The notes below the pieces were generated by a model. The model worked only from the letters and a program-made list of their open reading frames with translations, ran no database searches and was not told where the DNA came from. Shown here in pieces: positions 7,645 to 16,500 of a stretch of 35,248 nt of DNA. The translations under genes and the position numbers were made by a program. Within the stretch, counting starts at the first letter, position 1, and each line of letters starts with the position of its first letter. The stretch is taken from contig CAINLJ010000245.1 in the NCBI GenBank assembly GCA_903850335.1, positions 1-35,248 of the forward strand, written 5' to 3'. This DNA is from an uncultured Bacteroidia bacterium (GTDB lineage Bacteria > Bacteroidota > Bacteroidia > Bacteroidales > Prolixibacteraceae).

Positions 7645-8688
7645 TTAATTCGATCCGCTGATACCAATGATAAACGACGAAAGGATTATTATCAGCAGGG
7701 AAAGGGCCATAAGAACGTAAATTTTCAGAGGTGTTCCTCTCCATTCATTGCGTATCAAACCCCAGACTGTCGCAAAAACAATTGTCAATGCCATAAGGAT
7801 ACCCCATGAAGTAAATGTAAATGGCCCCATTTTGCTTTTACCCATTCCATAAACTATGAACTGACCAAACCACAGAAATCCTGCTAAAATCGCATACAAA
7901 TAATTTAACGCCAGGGTCTTCCGGGATTTTGAAGTTATATAGTTTTGCAGTGATCTGTTTTTTGCACCGAGGTAAACACACCAAATTATTGTAGTAATGA
8001 ATGTGCCTGAAAAAAGGACAAGAAGGACTGGCATCATGGTAAATAGCGGATCTACACCCTGTTTGGCAGCCATCTCCGAAATGGGTAATCCCTGCTCGAA
8101 TCCAAGTGACATTGCAGAGCCTGTAACTCCGACAACAAGAGCCGAGATTAATCCTTTAATGAGATTAAACTCACTGATTGTTAATTGCTTATTAGCAGTC
8201 GGAATATTCTTGTCCTTAAGAATTCCAGCCCATGAGGAGAGAGCAATTCCAAAACATGCAACAATAACTCCCACAATTAATTGCATGCCACCCGAGTGTT
8301 GCATCATCATGCTTAACCTACCGTCGATTGCCGGAGGAATCAGGGTACCGATAGCAAGCATCAAGCCTAACGAAAGTGCGTAACCTAACGATAACCCAAG
8401 ATATCGCAATGCGAGTCCAAACGACAAATTACCAATTCCATAAACACCTCCAAGAAGGAATACAATTAGTAAGGTTTTGCCTGAGGTCATTTGTATAATT
8501 TCGGCATAACCAGGAGCAAAGATCAGACAGGCAGTGACCGGGAATAAGATATACGCACCGAAACTGAAGACCATCCAGTAAGTTTCCCATTTCCAGTCTT
8601 CGATTTTTGTAAATGGAACCGCAAAACTTCCTGACGAAAAAGCACCAAGTGCAATAAGCAGAATACCAAAAAGTACAGCCGTATTCAT
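7645..8688 (-). CDS. rhaT: RhaT-type L-rhamnose/H+ symporter family permease
   Basis: A 347-residue integral membrane protein with about ten hydrophobic helices and the RhaT hallmarks: GAFSSGSFAVPFTKI near the N-terminus, W-K-W-E-T-Y-W, and a long Gly-rich stretch (GGVYGIGNLSFGLALRYLG) in helices 3-4. Characterised members carry L-rhamnose across the inner membrane with protons. With an alpha-L-fucosidase and a mutarotase in the same operon, the cargo here may be L-fucose, rhamnose or a methylated derivative. It is the first gene of the five-gene minus-strand cluster and diverges from an AraC regulator. A TATGTTTG -7-like element lies 23-30 bp upstream of its ATG. Confidence 0.88.
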   Translation of the reverse strand: MNTAVLFGILLIALGAFSSGSFAVPFTKIEDWKWETYWMVFSFGAYILFPVTACLIFAPGYAEIIQMTSGKTLLIVFLLGGVYGIGNLSFGLALRYLGLSLGYALSLGLMLAIGTLIPPAIDGRLSMMMQHSGGMQLIVGVIVACFGIALSSWAGILKDKNIPTANKQLTISEFNLIKGLISALVVGVTGSAMSLGFEQGLPISEMAAKQGVDPLFTMMPVLLVLFSGTFITTIIWCVYLGAKNRSLQNYITSKSRKTLALNYLYAILAGFLWFGQFIVYGMGKSKMGPFTFTSWGILMALTIVFATVWGLIRNEWRGTPLKIYVLMALSLLIIILSSFIIGISGSN

Positions 8689-8710
8689 AAGTTCCTGAGA
8701 TTAGTCTATA

Positions 8711-8718
8711 CAAACATA
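8711..8718 (-). promoter_or_regulatory. Candidate -7 element for the rhaT operon
   Basis: On the minus strand this reads TATGTTTG and matches the Bacteroidota -7 consensus TAnnTTTG. It would start transcription roughly 15 bases before the rhaT ATG. No good -33 TTTG lies at the normal distance, which would fit dependence on the divergent AraC activator (inference). Confidence 0.4.
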
Positions 8719-8777
8719 TCCAAAACGATTAAAATCCACTTGAACTAATCAGTCAAATAATTGCACAATTCCGTTAT

Positions 8778-8806
8778 TAAGTTTGTAAATTTATTTCTTA
8801 ATTTTG
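8778..8806 (+). promoter_or_regulatory. Candidate -7 elements for the araC-family gene
   Basis: Two TAnnTTTG matches occur on the plus strand, TAAGTTTG at 8778-8785 and TAATTTTG at 8799-8806, 58 and 37 bp before the regulator's ATG. Either could be the -7 element; the spacing to an upstream TTG is poor for both. Confidence 0.35.
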
Positions 8807-8842
8807 ACAACTGCTGAATTTAAACTCCTCATTAAAAATTAA

Positions 8843-9703
8843 ATGATTTCAGAGCAAATAGGTGAATCATTTACCTTTCATCTTCGAAATATAGCATTAT
8901 TAAGTTTTGAAAATGATGCAGACTACACGGATATTATCAGTCCGTTTTCAAGAATTTATCTTATTACTGCGGGTTCCGGTTACCTGATTACGGGAAATCG
9001 AAAAATAGTACTCGAAGCAGGAAACCTCTATCTGGTTCCGGCATTTATCTCATGTTCCTATCATTTTGGTAAAGGGTTATGTCATTATTATATTCATTTC
9101 AGTATTGATCAGCCCAATGGGTTAAGTGCTTTTAGTATCTATTCGGTTAACTATTCGGCATCTTCCAGCGATCTGGATCAGAGTCTGTTTAGTCGTATTC
9201 TGGAGATTAATCCTGATTTACAACTTCCTCACCATCATCCTAAAATTTATCAGAATAAGTTGTGGATGAATAAAAAGGTGACATATAGTTCTGTAAGTCA
9301 GCATATTGAGACGATAGGTATTTTGAAACAACTTTTCTCCCGTTTTCTTAAACCGGATCAGGACCATGCGATAAATAGTATACTGAAATACAATATACAA
9401 CCTATATTGCTATATATTCAGGACAATCTGGGGCAGGACATCTCTGTGGATCAACTGGCGGAAATAGCCTGTTTTTCGAAGGATCATTTTTCAAGGATCT
9501 TCAAGAATATAATTGGTTTGGCTCCCTGTGAATACATAATCCGGAAACGCATTGAGAAGGCCCAGTTTCTATTGCTTGCCACTGATCTGACACAGGAGCA
9601 GATCATTGACAAGACAAATTTTAAGAGTGATTCCTATTTCTGTCGCATTTTTAAGAAATATACATCCTTTACTCCCGCCAGGTATCGTAAACAGAGAGGA
9701 TGA
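8843..9703 (+). CDS. AraC-family transcriptional regulator
   Basis: A 286-residue cytosolic regulator. Residues ~20-110 look like the cupin-type sensor domain (YLITAGSGYLITGN, LYLVPAF, HYYIHF). The last ~94 residues hold the double helix-turn-helix, with ISVDQLAEIACFSKDHFSRIFK as the first (split across residues ~200-222) and a second ending SYFCRIFKKYTSFTPARYRKQR. It diverges from the rhaT-led cluster across a 154-bp spacer, the usual arrangement for a local sugar-responsive activator. The likely effector is the transported deoxysugar or its derivative. The gene is followed by repetitive DNA with no clear terminator. Confidence 0.92.
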   Translation: MISEQIGESFTFHLRNIALLSFENDADYTDIISPFSRIYLITAGSGYLITGNRKIVLEAGNLYLVPAFISCSYHFGKGLCHYYIHFSIDQPNGLSAFSIYSVNYSASSSDLDQSLFSRILEINPDLQLPHHHPKIYQNKLWMNKKVTYSSVSQHIETIGILKQLFSRFLKPDQDHAINSILKYNIQPILLYIQDNLGQDISVDQLAEIACFSKDHFSRIFKNIIGLAPCEYIIRKRIEKAQFLLLATDLTQEQIIDKTNFKSDSYFCRIFKKYTSFTPARYRKQRG

Positions 9704-9710
9704 GAGTTTT

Positions 9711-9874
9711 TGAAGGGGCGACGGGACGAAGGGGCGACGGGGCGCTGGGGCAAGGACGACTTAACGACGGAACGACTGAACGACGGAACGACGGAACGAC
9801 TGAACGACGGAACGACGGAACGACTGAACGACTGAACGACTTAACGACGGAACGACTGAACGATGGGGCGACGA
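9711..9874. repeat. Octamer tandem array (AACGACGG/AACGACTG)
   Basis: From 9763 to 9866 there are 13 consecutive 8-bp units, nearly all AACGACGG or AACGACTG, with single variants ending TT and one AACGATGG. Degenerate G-rich octamers (GGGACGAA, GGGGCGAC, GGGGCGCT, GGGGCAAG) continue on the left to about 9711 and on the right to about 9874. It begins a few bases after the araC-family stop codon. There are no spacers, so it is a microsatellite-like array and not CRISPR. Confidence 0.9.
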
Positions 9875-9895
9875 GATGACTGAAAGGGGTATCTA

Positions 9896-9937
9896 GTCCT
9901 GAAATAGGTTTACAGAAAAGTAAACAAAAATCAGGAC
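9896..9937. repeat. 42-nt nested hairpin, possible IS-end remnant
   Basis: The outer stem GTCCTGA/TCAGGAC (9896-9902, 9931-9937) and the inner stem GTTTAC/GTAAAC (9908-9913, 9920-9925) are separated by a symmetric 5x5 internal loop, with loop AGAAAA. The left arm CCTGAAATAGGTTTAC looks like terminal inverted repeats I associate with IS3-type elements of Bacteroidota, so this may be two insertion-sequence ends brought together. That reading is inference. Confidence 0.5.
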
Positions 9938-10069
9938 AAGTCAAATTGTTCAGTCAAAACGTCGTCGTTAAGTCGCTCCTTCATCCAGTCGTCATCCCGA
10001 CGTCCGTTAGGGGAGTTTGATCTTTTGCGAGACTTTACTGGCGGACAGGTTACAGGCATATACGTTTTT

Positions 10070-10173
10070 CCCCCGGTTCCGTTTCACTGCACTTGGGATC
10101 ACAATCATTTCACCCATTCTGGGTTTTTAGTTCAATCTGAATAACCCCCGGTGAAGAGAAACGGAACCGGGGG
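10070..10173. repeat. 16-bp perfect inverted repeat with 72-bp loop
   Basis: CCCCCGGTTCCGTTTC (10070-10085) is exactly complementary to GAAACGGAACCGGGGG (10158-10173). The arms are GC-rich in an AT-rich genome. As RNA this closes a ~104-nt stem-loop with further pairing possible inside (CCCCCGG at 10144-10150 can compete with the right arm). It could be a structured RNA, the leader of the SPFH gene, or a mobile palindromic element; I recognise no known family. Confidence 0.7.
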
Positions 10174-10381
10174 TAGGGATGCGGTTACATCATCAGCCCC
10201 GCGGGTTGAACCAGGCTTGGGACTGTAATTCTCCCGGACAATTTACTGGCATTGTACCCTCACCTGGCTTAGTAAATAAACTTTATATACATCCATCCAA
10301 TCCATCTAAAAATGCAGATTATTATTGGTAAATTTACAGTGTAATATTCACTAAGGATATTCATCTCTAAATCTTAAAAAC

Positions 10382-11278
10382 ATGATACTGGTTATTATTG
10401 GAATTGCCGTTGTTGTATTTGGTTTTGTATTGGCTAAATCGGAATCGCCTCTCAATGAATACCTGGGAGCCTTCAGGATTGTTGGATTTCTTTTAGTGCT
10501 GATCGGCTTGGGGTTGTCAGCCGTAAAGCAGATTGAGCCCGGTGATGTTGGTGTACAGAAACTTTTCGGTAAGGTGAATTCATCAATCCTTGAGAGTGGT
10601 TTAAATGTAATTAATCCGTTGATGGAAGTTGTGACTTTTGATGTCCGTACTCAAAATTACACCATGTCAGGAGTTCATGACGAAGGGGATAAAGTTGGTG
10701 ATGATGCGATAAGGGTATTATCTGCCGATGGACTTGAGGTCATTATCGATTTGACGGTTCTTTATAAGGTTATCCCTAACGAAGCTCCAAGAATTTTAAA
10801 AGAGATCGGTACGGATTACAGGAATGTTATTGTTAGGCCAATTTGTCGCACGAAAATCAGGGATAACGCGGTGTATTATGACGCTGTCGCCCTATACTCA
10901 ACGAAAAGGGACGAATTTCAGGCTCGTATTTTTAAGACTATAGAAACAGATTTTAAGAGTCGCGGATTAATCCTTGAGCAGCTGCTTGTAAGAAATATTA
11001 CGCTTCCTGCTTCCGTAAAGACTACTATTGAATCAAAAATAAACGCCGAGCAGGATGCTCAGAAGATGACCTTTGTTTTGCAGAAAGAGAAACAAGAAGC
11101 TGAGCGTAAGCGAGTTGAAGCTCAGGGTATTGCCGATTATCAGAAGATTCTGAGTACAGGCTTAAGCGATAAGCAGTTACAGTACGAAATGATCAAAGCA
11201 ATCGCTACTTCACCCAATGCCAAGCTGATCATTATGGATAGTAAAAAAGGATCTCCGATCATCGTGGATGGTAAATAG
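10382..11278 (+). CDS. SPFH/band-7 (prohibitin-like) membrane protein
   Basis: A 298-residue protein with two N-terminal hydrophobic segments (residues ~1-18 and ~33-48) and then the band-7/SPFH domain (~50-230). This starts with the motif Q-I-E-P-G-D-V-G-V and a P-L-x-E-V-V-T-F-D-V-R-T-Q strand. Residues ~215-265 are a charged Gln/Glu/Lys helix (EKQEAERKRVEAQG), the coiled coil through which these proteins form ring oligomers. Family members organise membrane microdomains and modulate membrane proteases such as FtsH. No NfeD partner or protease is adjacent. It stands alone and converges with the CBM9-like gene 25 bp downstream. Confidence 0.9.
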   Translation: MILVIIGIAVVVFGFVLAKSESPLNEYLGAFRIVGFLLVLIGLGLSAVKQIEPGDVGVQKLFGKVNSSILESGLNVINPLMEVVTFDVRTQNYTMSGVHDEGDKVGDDAIRVLSADGLEVIIDLTVLYKVIPNEAPRILKEIGTDYRNVIVRPICRTKIRDNAVYYDAVALYSTKRDEFQARIFKTIETDFKSRGLILEQLLVRNITLPASVKTTIESKINAEQDAQKMTFVLQKEKQEAERKRVEAQGIADYQKILSTGLSDKQLQYEMIKAIATSPNAKLIIMDSKKGSPIIVDGK

Positions 11279-11303
11279 GAGAGCGGCCAAATAAGTTCTG
11301 CAG

Positions 11304-12395
11304 TTAATGGTTCTTTTCGGCCCAAACCTTTCCGGATTCATTGATATGCCATATTTTGTCTGATGCGGTTTGTTTTGCGGTAACCTCGTAACCACCGGAA
11401 GTTAACTTAATTTCAGGATTGAATTTCAATTCTGAAGATTTGTAATCGTCCATGCCGTCCAGGTCAGTAATAGCTGAGGCATATCTCTGATAACTTATAT
11501 GGTGTCTTTTTTGACTGTAATACAAGATTCGGAGTTCATCTTTTACTTCATCTTCGAGGTTAGAGATAAATGCGGCTGTTCCTTTACCACAAATAATATC
11601 CGAAAACTGGACATACCCCCATTTATCCGGGATATGCATATTTACTGATCCCTGAGGCGACCATACCCAGTTATCTTCCGGCAGACGTTTGCCGGTTTTT
11701 GGATTTACTTTTTTAAAATACTGACCATTTTGAACCGAGGCCTGCCACTCAACCCTTGAAAAGTTGACTCTCCACTGATCTCCCTGTCTGACAGGTACAA
11801 CTGCGGATGAGTCACCAAGTGATTTCAAAGGAAAGGCTATTTCGACACCCCACATCCGATCCGTATCGGAAGGATTATTTATAGTGCCGTCGATGCTGAC
11901 AGCAGAAATCATTTTGTCGAAATTCCATGTAGTAATCGGAATGCCTCCATCACGATAGGGTTTAGTAAGTAGAAGGTCCCATTGGGTGTTGAGTGCGTTG
12001 ACTTCAAATTCAAAATATTTATGCGTATCCCCATCCGGATCAATAAATACTTCAAAATCGTTATTAAGATAAATTACTGTATCACGCTGTCTTAGGTTTG
12101 CCCAGATATGTGGCTCATAAATTTCGGCAAAAACGTAGAAATATTTTGTATCCCACAACATTTTGGTGCGTGTCCGAAATCTTGGAGGACTTTGTTGATT
12201 ACCTGTTATATCCACGAAGTCGTCTGTCCAGTCGGCCATCTGCCAACTTTTCTCATCGGCTTTTCCATCAATTTTAAGGGATGAAGCAGCCTTATAACAT
12301 ACATAATGTTTAGGCAAACTTATCTTTTGACCCTGGACATTTAAAGCCAGACAAAGCAAAAAGCCACAATTAAAGAAAATCGTTTTAAAATCCAT
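11304..12395 (-). CDS. Secreted CBM9-like carbohydrate-binding protein
   Basis: A 363-residue exported protein with a signal peptide ending near residue 22 (LNVQGQ). Residues ~30-240 form a CBM9-like (DOMON-type) beta-sandwich: LKIDGKADEKSW, the strand TKMLWDTKYFYVFAEIYEP, the motif NNDFEVFIDPDGD that typically binds a metal, and YFEFEVNALNTQWDLLL. Such proteins bind sugar chain ends or act as accessory subunits. The C-terminal ~120 residues are of unclear type, with a long charged helix then beta strands. It is the last gene of the epimerase-GH38-URO-D operon, 22 bp after the URO-D-like gene. Confidence 0.85.
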   Translation of the reverse strand: MDFKTIFFNCGFLLCLALNVQGQKISLPKHYVCYKAASSLKIDGKADEKSWQMADWTDDFVDITGNQQSPPRFRTRTKMLWDTKYFYVFAEIYEPHIWANLRQRDTVIYLNNDFEVFIDPDGDTHKYFEFEVNALNTQWDLLLTKPYRDGGIPITTWNFDKMISAVSIDGTINNPSDTDRMWGVEIAFPLKSLGDSSAVVPVRQGDQWRVNFSRVEWQASVQNGQYFKKVNPKTGKRLPEDNWVWSPQGSVNMHIPDKWGYVQFSDIICGKGTAAFISNLEDEVKDELRILYYSQKRHHISYQRYASAITDLDGMDDYKSSELKFNPEIKLTSGGYEVTAKQTASDKIWHINESGKVWAEKNH

Positions 12396-12417
12396 AGATT
12401 AAGCAGTTACATATTAT

Positions 12418-13437
12418 TCAAAAACTGCGTGCTGTTCTGATCATCATCCTGATATTTTCTTCAGGCGTCATCGATGGAATAGCGCATCCGGCATTAAGAA
12501 TAAACCGGTTGTTTTTTTCAAAGGTATGAAGCAATTCCAATGTCTTTTTTTCTACAAGTTGAGGAGTCCCCAGGGCGAGCACCCCGCTTGGATCTATATT
12601 CCCAATTAAACATGCTTTACCGTTGAATATTTCCAGAGCTTTTTTGGCGCCTGTTTTATAGTCAAGCTCAAACGCATCAGAGCCTGTTGTTAGCATATCC
12701 TCAAGGATTGTGTCTGTATTCCCACAAATATGAAGTGTGTAAGGCAGGTTTACTTTATGAGCCTCTGCGACAAGAATTTTTTCCGAAGGCAGGGCGAACT
12801 GCCTGTACATATCAGGCGAGATCATCTCAGGTCCTGCAGGACTATCACCGTTCGATACCATGTGGCAGCCCGTCTGGGCCATAAGACGGATAAACTGGCA
12901 ACTTATATCGGTTGCTACTGAGAGTAATTCATCAATAAGTCCAGCTTCACCAATCATTAAATCCAGCATCCATTCCTGACTGCCGCGCATCATACTCGCT
13001 AATGAAAAAGGAGCCTGATCGCAGTTGCCTCTAACATAAACCTCATCCTTAAAATGATTTTTTATCCGATAGACTGCCTCAAGCCAAATCCCGGCATATT
13101 TGTAGTTTTCGACTCTTATCTTTCCTAAATTCCGGATATCAGACAATTCAGCCAGGTTTCCCTTTCCTGACCTGGCAGGTTCATTTTCAGGGAAATCGAC
13201 AGGCACTCCTGCGGAACCTGCTAAAGTCACTGTATCCAGGTCGACAAGTATCCCATCTAAATCATATTTTTCAACCGAACGGATAAATGTTTCGGCCATG
13301 TTCTGAGCACTTTCCCGGAACTGATGCATTGTGAAACCAGCTTCGACAGCAGCCATCATAAAATTATGCAGCATAATTGGAGTCTTGTCTGGCTTTTGGC
13401 CATTCAGTGCTGCGTTGATTCGTTCAAATCCGTTCAT
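12418..13437 (-). CDS. URO-D superfamily protein with full HxC...C motif, copy 3
   Basis: A 339-residue cytosolic protein, the same length as MtaA/MtbA-type methylcobamide:thiol methyltransferases. It starts with the family pattern F-E-R-I-N-A-A-L-N-G-Q-K-P-D-K-T-P. H236-I-C238-G-N-T is the zinc His-x-Cys motif, and C318 in N-A-G-C-A-I-P-S-M-T-P-E-E-N supplies the third ligand, giving H-x-C-x79-C as in MtaA-like enzymes. G-N-I-D-P (279-283) is also conserved in that branch. The haem-enzyme signature is absent. It lies between a GH38-type mannosidase and a CBM9-like protein. A methyl-transfer role on methylated mannosides or another sugar is inferred; no corrinoid protein is nearby. Confidence 0.88.
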   Translation of the reverse strand: MNGFERINAALNGQKPDKTPIMLHNFMMAAVEAGFTMHQFRESAQNMAETFIRSVEKYDLDGILVDLDTVTLAGSAGVPVDFPENEPARSGKGNLAELSDIRNLGKIRVENYKYAGIWLEAVYRIKNHFKDEVYVRGNCDQAPFSLASMMRGSQEWMLDLMIGEAGLIDELLSVATDISCQFIRLMAQTGCHMVSNGDSPAGPEMISPDMYRQFALPSEKILVAEAHKVNLPYTLHICGNTDTILEDMLTTGSDAFELDYKTGAKKALEIFNGKACLIGNIDPSGVLALGTPQLVEKKTLELLHTFEKNNRFILNAGCAIPSMTPEENIRMMIRTARSF

Positions 13438-13515
13438 GACTTATAAAACAAATGATTAATAGAGGACTATAAATTGACTACCTGTAAAATGATTTATTGT
13501 AAAAATATAAAAAAT

Positions 13516-16500
13516 TCAGAAACTAATCTTAACCGTTTCAATTGCGTTATGGCCCAGGTTCACAGTAACGCCTGACTCCTTCGAATTTATTGGTTCTCCG
13601 TCAGCCTCAATAAGACTGGTGTGTTTTGCATTTTTGATTTGCCGGAAACTCTGAAGTACTATTTCCTGCTCTTTACCTTCCATTTCAGCTACCCGGATTA
13701 TTAAACAATCACTATCCTCTCCCTTTTTTATCGTTGAGACAATAACGTTTGATCCGTTTGTTTTAAAAAAACTACACGATTCAGGAAGTGAGGCATTATC
13801 AAATCTGTGAGCGGGAAGAACAGCGATGAGTTTTTCGTTAGATTCATGACCAAACGATGCTCCGTTTTTCCATCCGGGTTTGTGGGACGTGAAGGAAAAG
13901 CTGAAGGAGTGATTACCGGTTTGAAGATAATCATTACCCTCCCAGTGACAACTCTTGCGGGATGCGAGGAGGATAGGCTGTAAGACCTGGTTCTTAATAG
14001 GGTTATCTGTAGGATCGATCCAGTCTGCAACTACTACTGATGAACTAAGTGTAACTCCAAATCTGGAATTGTCTGAGCCAATCCAGTTTTGTATTCCCCG
14101 GGGATGTACGTTTTTACATTCTGTCCGATAACGCTCGCCTGCAGCACCCTGAATCTCATCTTTTCCTACTTCAACAACACCAAATGGTACTTCGTATGCA
14201 ACCTTACCATCTGTCATATTCAGAGGAAGTGCCATCCTGTATTCATGATAAAGAACACCTTCCCAGTTTAGAATTTCAGGTTCAAAGTCAATCCTCTTCT
14301 GATCATGAAAGACCTTGATATGCTGTTGGATTACTGCAAATTTGATGTGTTGCCGGAATTTGTACTTTGTAAAAACTGGCCCATCTTCTTCAATTTCCCA
14401 TTTTGTCTGATAATTTCCTGTTTTGTCAAAATCCTTCATGTCGGGTTTTTGAATATCGGCAAATTCTCCTGCTCCATTTCCTTCTGAATGCATCGTAAAG
14501 ACCTCACCTGCCTTAAACTTACCCCCATCAATAAGTTCCTCTCCCAATTCTTTATCATAGACTGAGGTGAGGCCACCATCGCCAAAGGTTATCCTGTAAA
14601 ACTTATTCTCAGCCTGATTACGAAATTCAGGTGCCGGTTTCTGCTCAGTTTTTTTAGCATTTTTCAAATAATAGGTTGTAAATCCGATGGAAGGGACCGT
14701 GTCTGCCAAAAAATGCAGATCGGCCGACTTTATAGAACCATCCTCGTAATATTGAGCAGCACCTAACTGGGTGGAAAGTGCTTTTCCTGAAATGTCAATT
14801 AATTCTATTCCAAAGATTTCAGCCTTATTAAAGTTAAGTGGAACGACCACTTTATCTGTGCGTGACTGGTTCATACTGTTGAAAACAACAACAGGCCTTC
14901 CTTTTTTATTGTTTGTTTTAATTTTTGAAGCCAGTTCATTCAGACTCTTGTCAACAATTTTTTCAGCTTCTGATTTCGCAAATTCATACTTTGACTGAAA
15001 GAAAGCATCTGTTATATCGCCATGTTTTCCGCCCCATCCATGATCCGGAAAGATTTTCGCTTCCCAGGCATTCGTCAGTTTTGTCTGCGGATAGTTTGTA
15101 AAAGAACCGTCAATTATTGAATTTATAGCCGAGAATTTTTCAGCGATTGTAAGAAGTATATCTGCTTCTCTGCTGGCTTTGAGTGCTTTTTGATGTGATG
15201 GGCCATGTATATAAAGCCAAACAGCCGGTCGTTCGCCCTTTATCACGGGTAATTGAGGGTTCTGTTTCAAAAGGGATTCAAAAAATTCTGGAGTTGTTGC
15301 TACCTTAAACCGGGGAAGGTTTAGAAGGATATTCTTCCCTTGTTCATTAGGAAGTTCATGAATATTCTCCCAGTTATTGATCAGGTGGCTGTAATCTTTT
15401 GAAGGACTCATATCCCAGTCTGAAAGAATCGGAATGACTGGCGAAGGTGATTTTGCAGTATAAAACTTCTCCCAATCCATTGATGTCTTGGAAATAAACT
15501 GAGCAGCCTCATTAAAATTCCTGTTCAGCGACATAAATGCATCGCCGTAATGACCCGGTGAAAAAACAGTAACATATGATCCATCAGGACTATACCAATT
15601 AAATATGCCTCTGTTATGACGGCTTATCATTAATGATTTCGTTCCTGCTTTTCGCATAAGCTGAGCCATTTGCAACGTACGTCCCGGGACGTCCTCATTC
15701 CAATAGACTGTGGCATCATAGTTAAATTCATCTTTCAGCCATTTAGCCCCAAAATAAAACTGGCGGGCCAGGGCTTCGCCGGAATACATCTCCTCATAAG
15801 GCTGAATAAAGGTTGATCCGCATGAAAGACGCCCGTCAGCAAACATCTGCTTTAGTAAAGGTTTCTTGTCTGGATGACGTTGAAAGAATTCCCTTATCAT
15901 GAGTGCATCCTCAATATCGAAACGATAATTCTTGTCCTGCCCTGCAAGCCTGAATAATGGGGTAAGCAACATTGTGTCGCGTTCAATCACACATTTCTCA
16001 GGAGAATCCATCCAGGCAATATCCTGATGACTCGAGTTCATAAGCAGAATCTGACCCTTTCCAAGTATTGAATTTGAGAGGGTGAACAAACCTGCGACCG
16101 TATTGGGATCATAGGTCCGGTTTGCCTCGATGATGATTCTTCCATCAGTTACTGATGATTGATTGGAAAGGACTGCCTTATTTAAAAACCTTGTCGATTT
16201 GGTTGCTTCACCGAATGATTTGACACCAATAATTTCACCCTGAAGGTCCGAAAGTGTGAATGGTTTATTTCTTGCTTTTAAAGGCAAATTAAATACTGCC
16301 AAAGAACCTTTGGCATCCTGTTTTAACTGGATCTTTTTTGTTTTTCCAAGTGAAGAGAAACTAATTTCATTTCCATTCAGATAGCTATCTCCAATAATCC
16401 GGCATTCAAGTGATCCCTCCTTTTCTGAGGCTTCCAACTTCAGGTTGAGGTCGTACTTTAATGAATTTTGTAAATATGACAGGGCATCACTTGCCTGATA

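Larger units (their letters stand above)
9704..10381. other. 678-bp repeat-rich spacer without a gene
   Basis: No credible gene. It contains an octamer array (9711-9874), a nested hairpin (9896-9937), sequence partly complementary to the array (9958-10015), and a 16-bp inverted repeat with a 72-bp loop (10070-10173). Bases 10174-10381 form an ordinary AT-rich leader to the SPFH gene. A minus-strand open frame across the array encodes only Ser/Arg/Val/Pro repeats and is not believed. Confidence 0.65.

Noticed and set aside
9763-9866. Possible CRISPR array
   Set aside because: The unit is 8 bp with no spacers and no cas genes nearby; it is a simple tandem repeat.
9669-9944. Minus-strand 91-codon ORF with Ser-Val-Val-Pro-Ser-Phe-Arg repeats
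   Set aside because: It is only the translation of the AACGACGG/AACGACTG octamer array; it overlaps the end of the AraC-family gene and has no domain, signal peptide or ribosome-binding site.
10174-10381. tRNA or known small RNA upstream of the SPFH gene
   Set aside because: No cloverleaf, T-loop GGTTC arrangement or recognisable conserved RNA motif was found in this stretch.
11279-11303. Terminator between the convergent SPFH and CBM9-like genes
   Set aside because: The 25-bp gap contains no inverted repeat or T-tract that I can see.
13728-14030. Alternative-frame 100-codon ORF inside the GH38 gene
   Set aside because: It is a shadow of a well-supported coding frame, with no recognisable domain.
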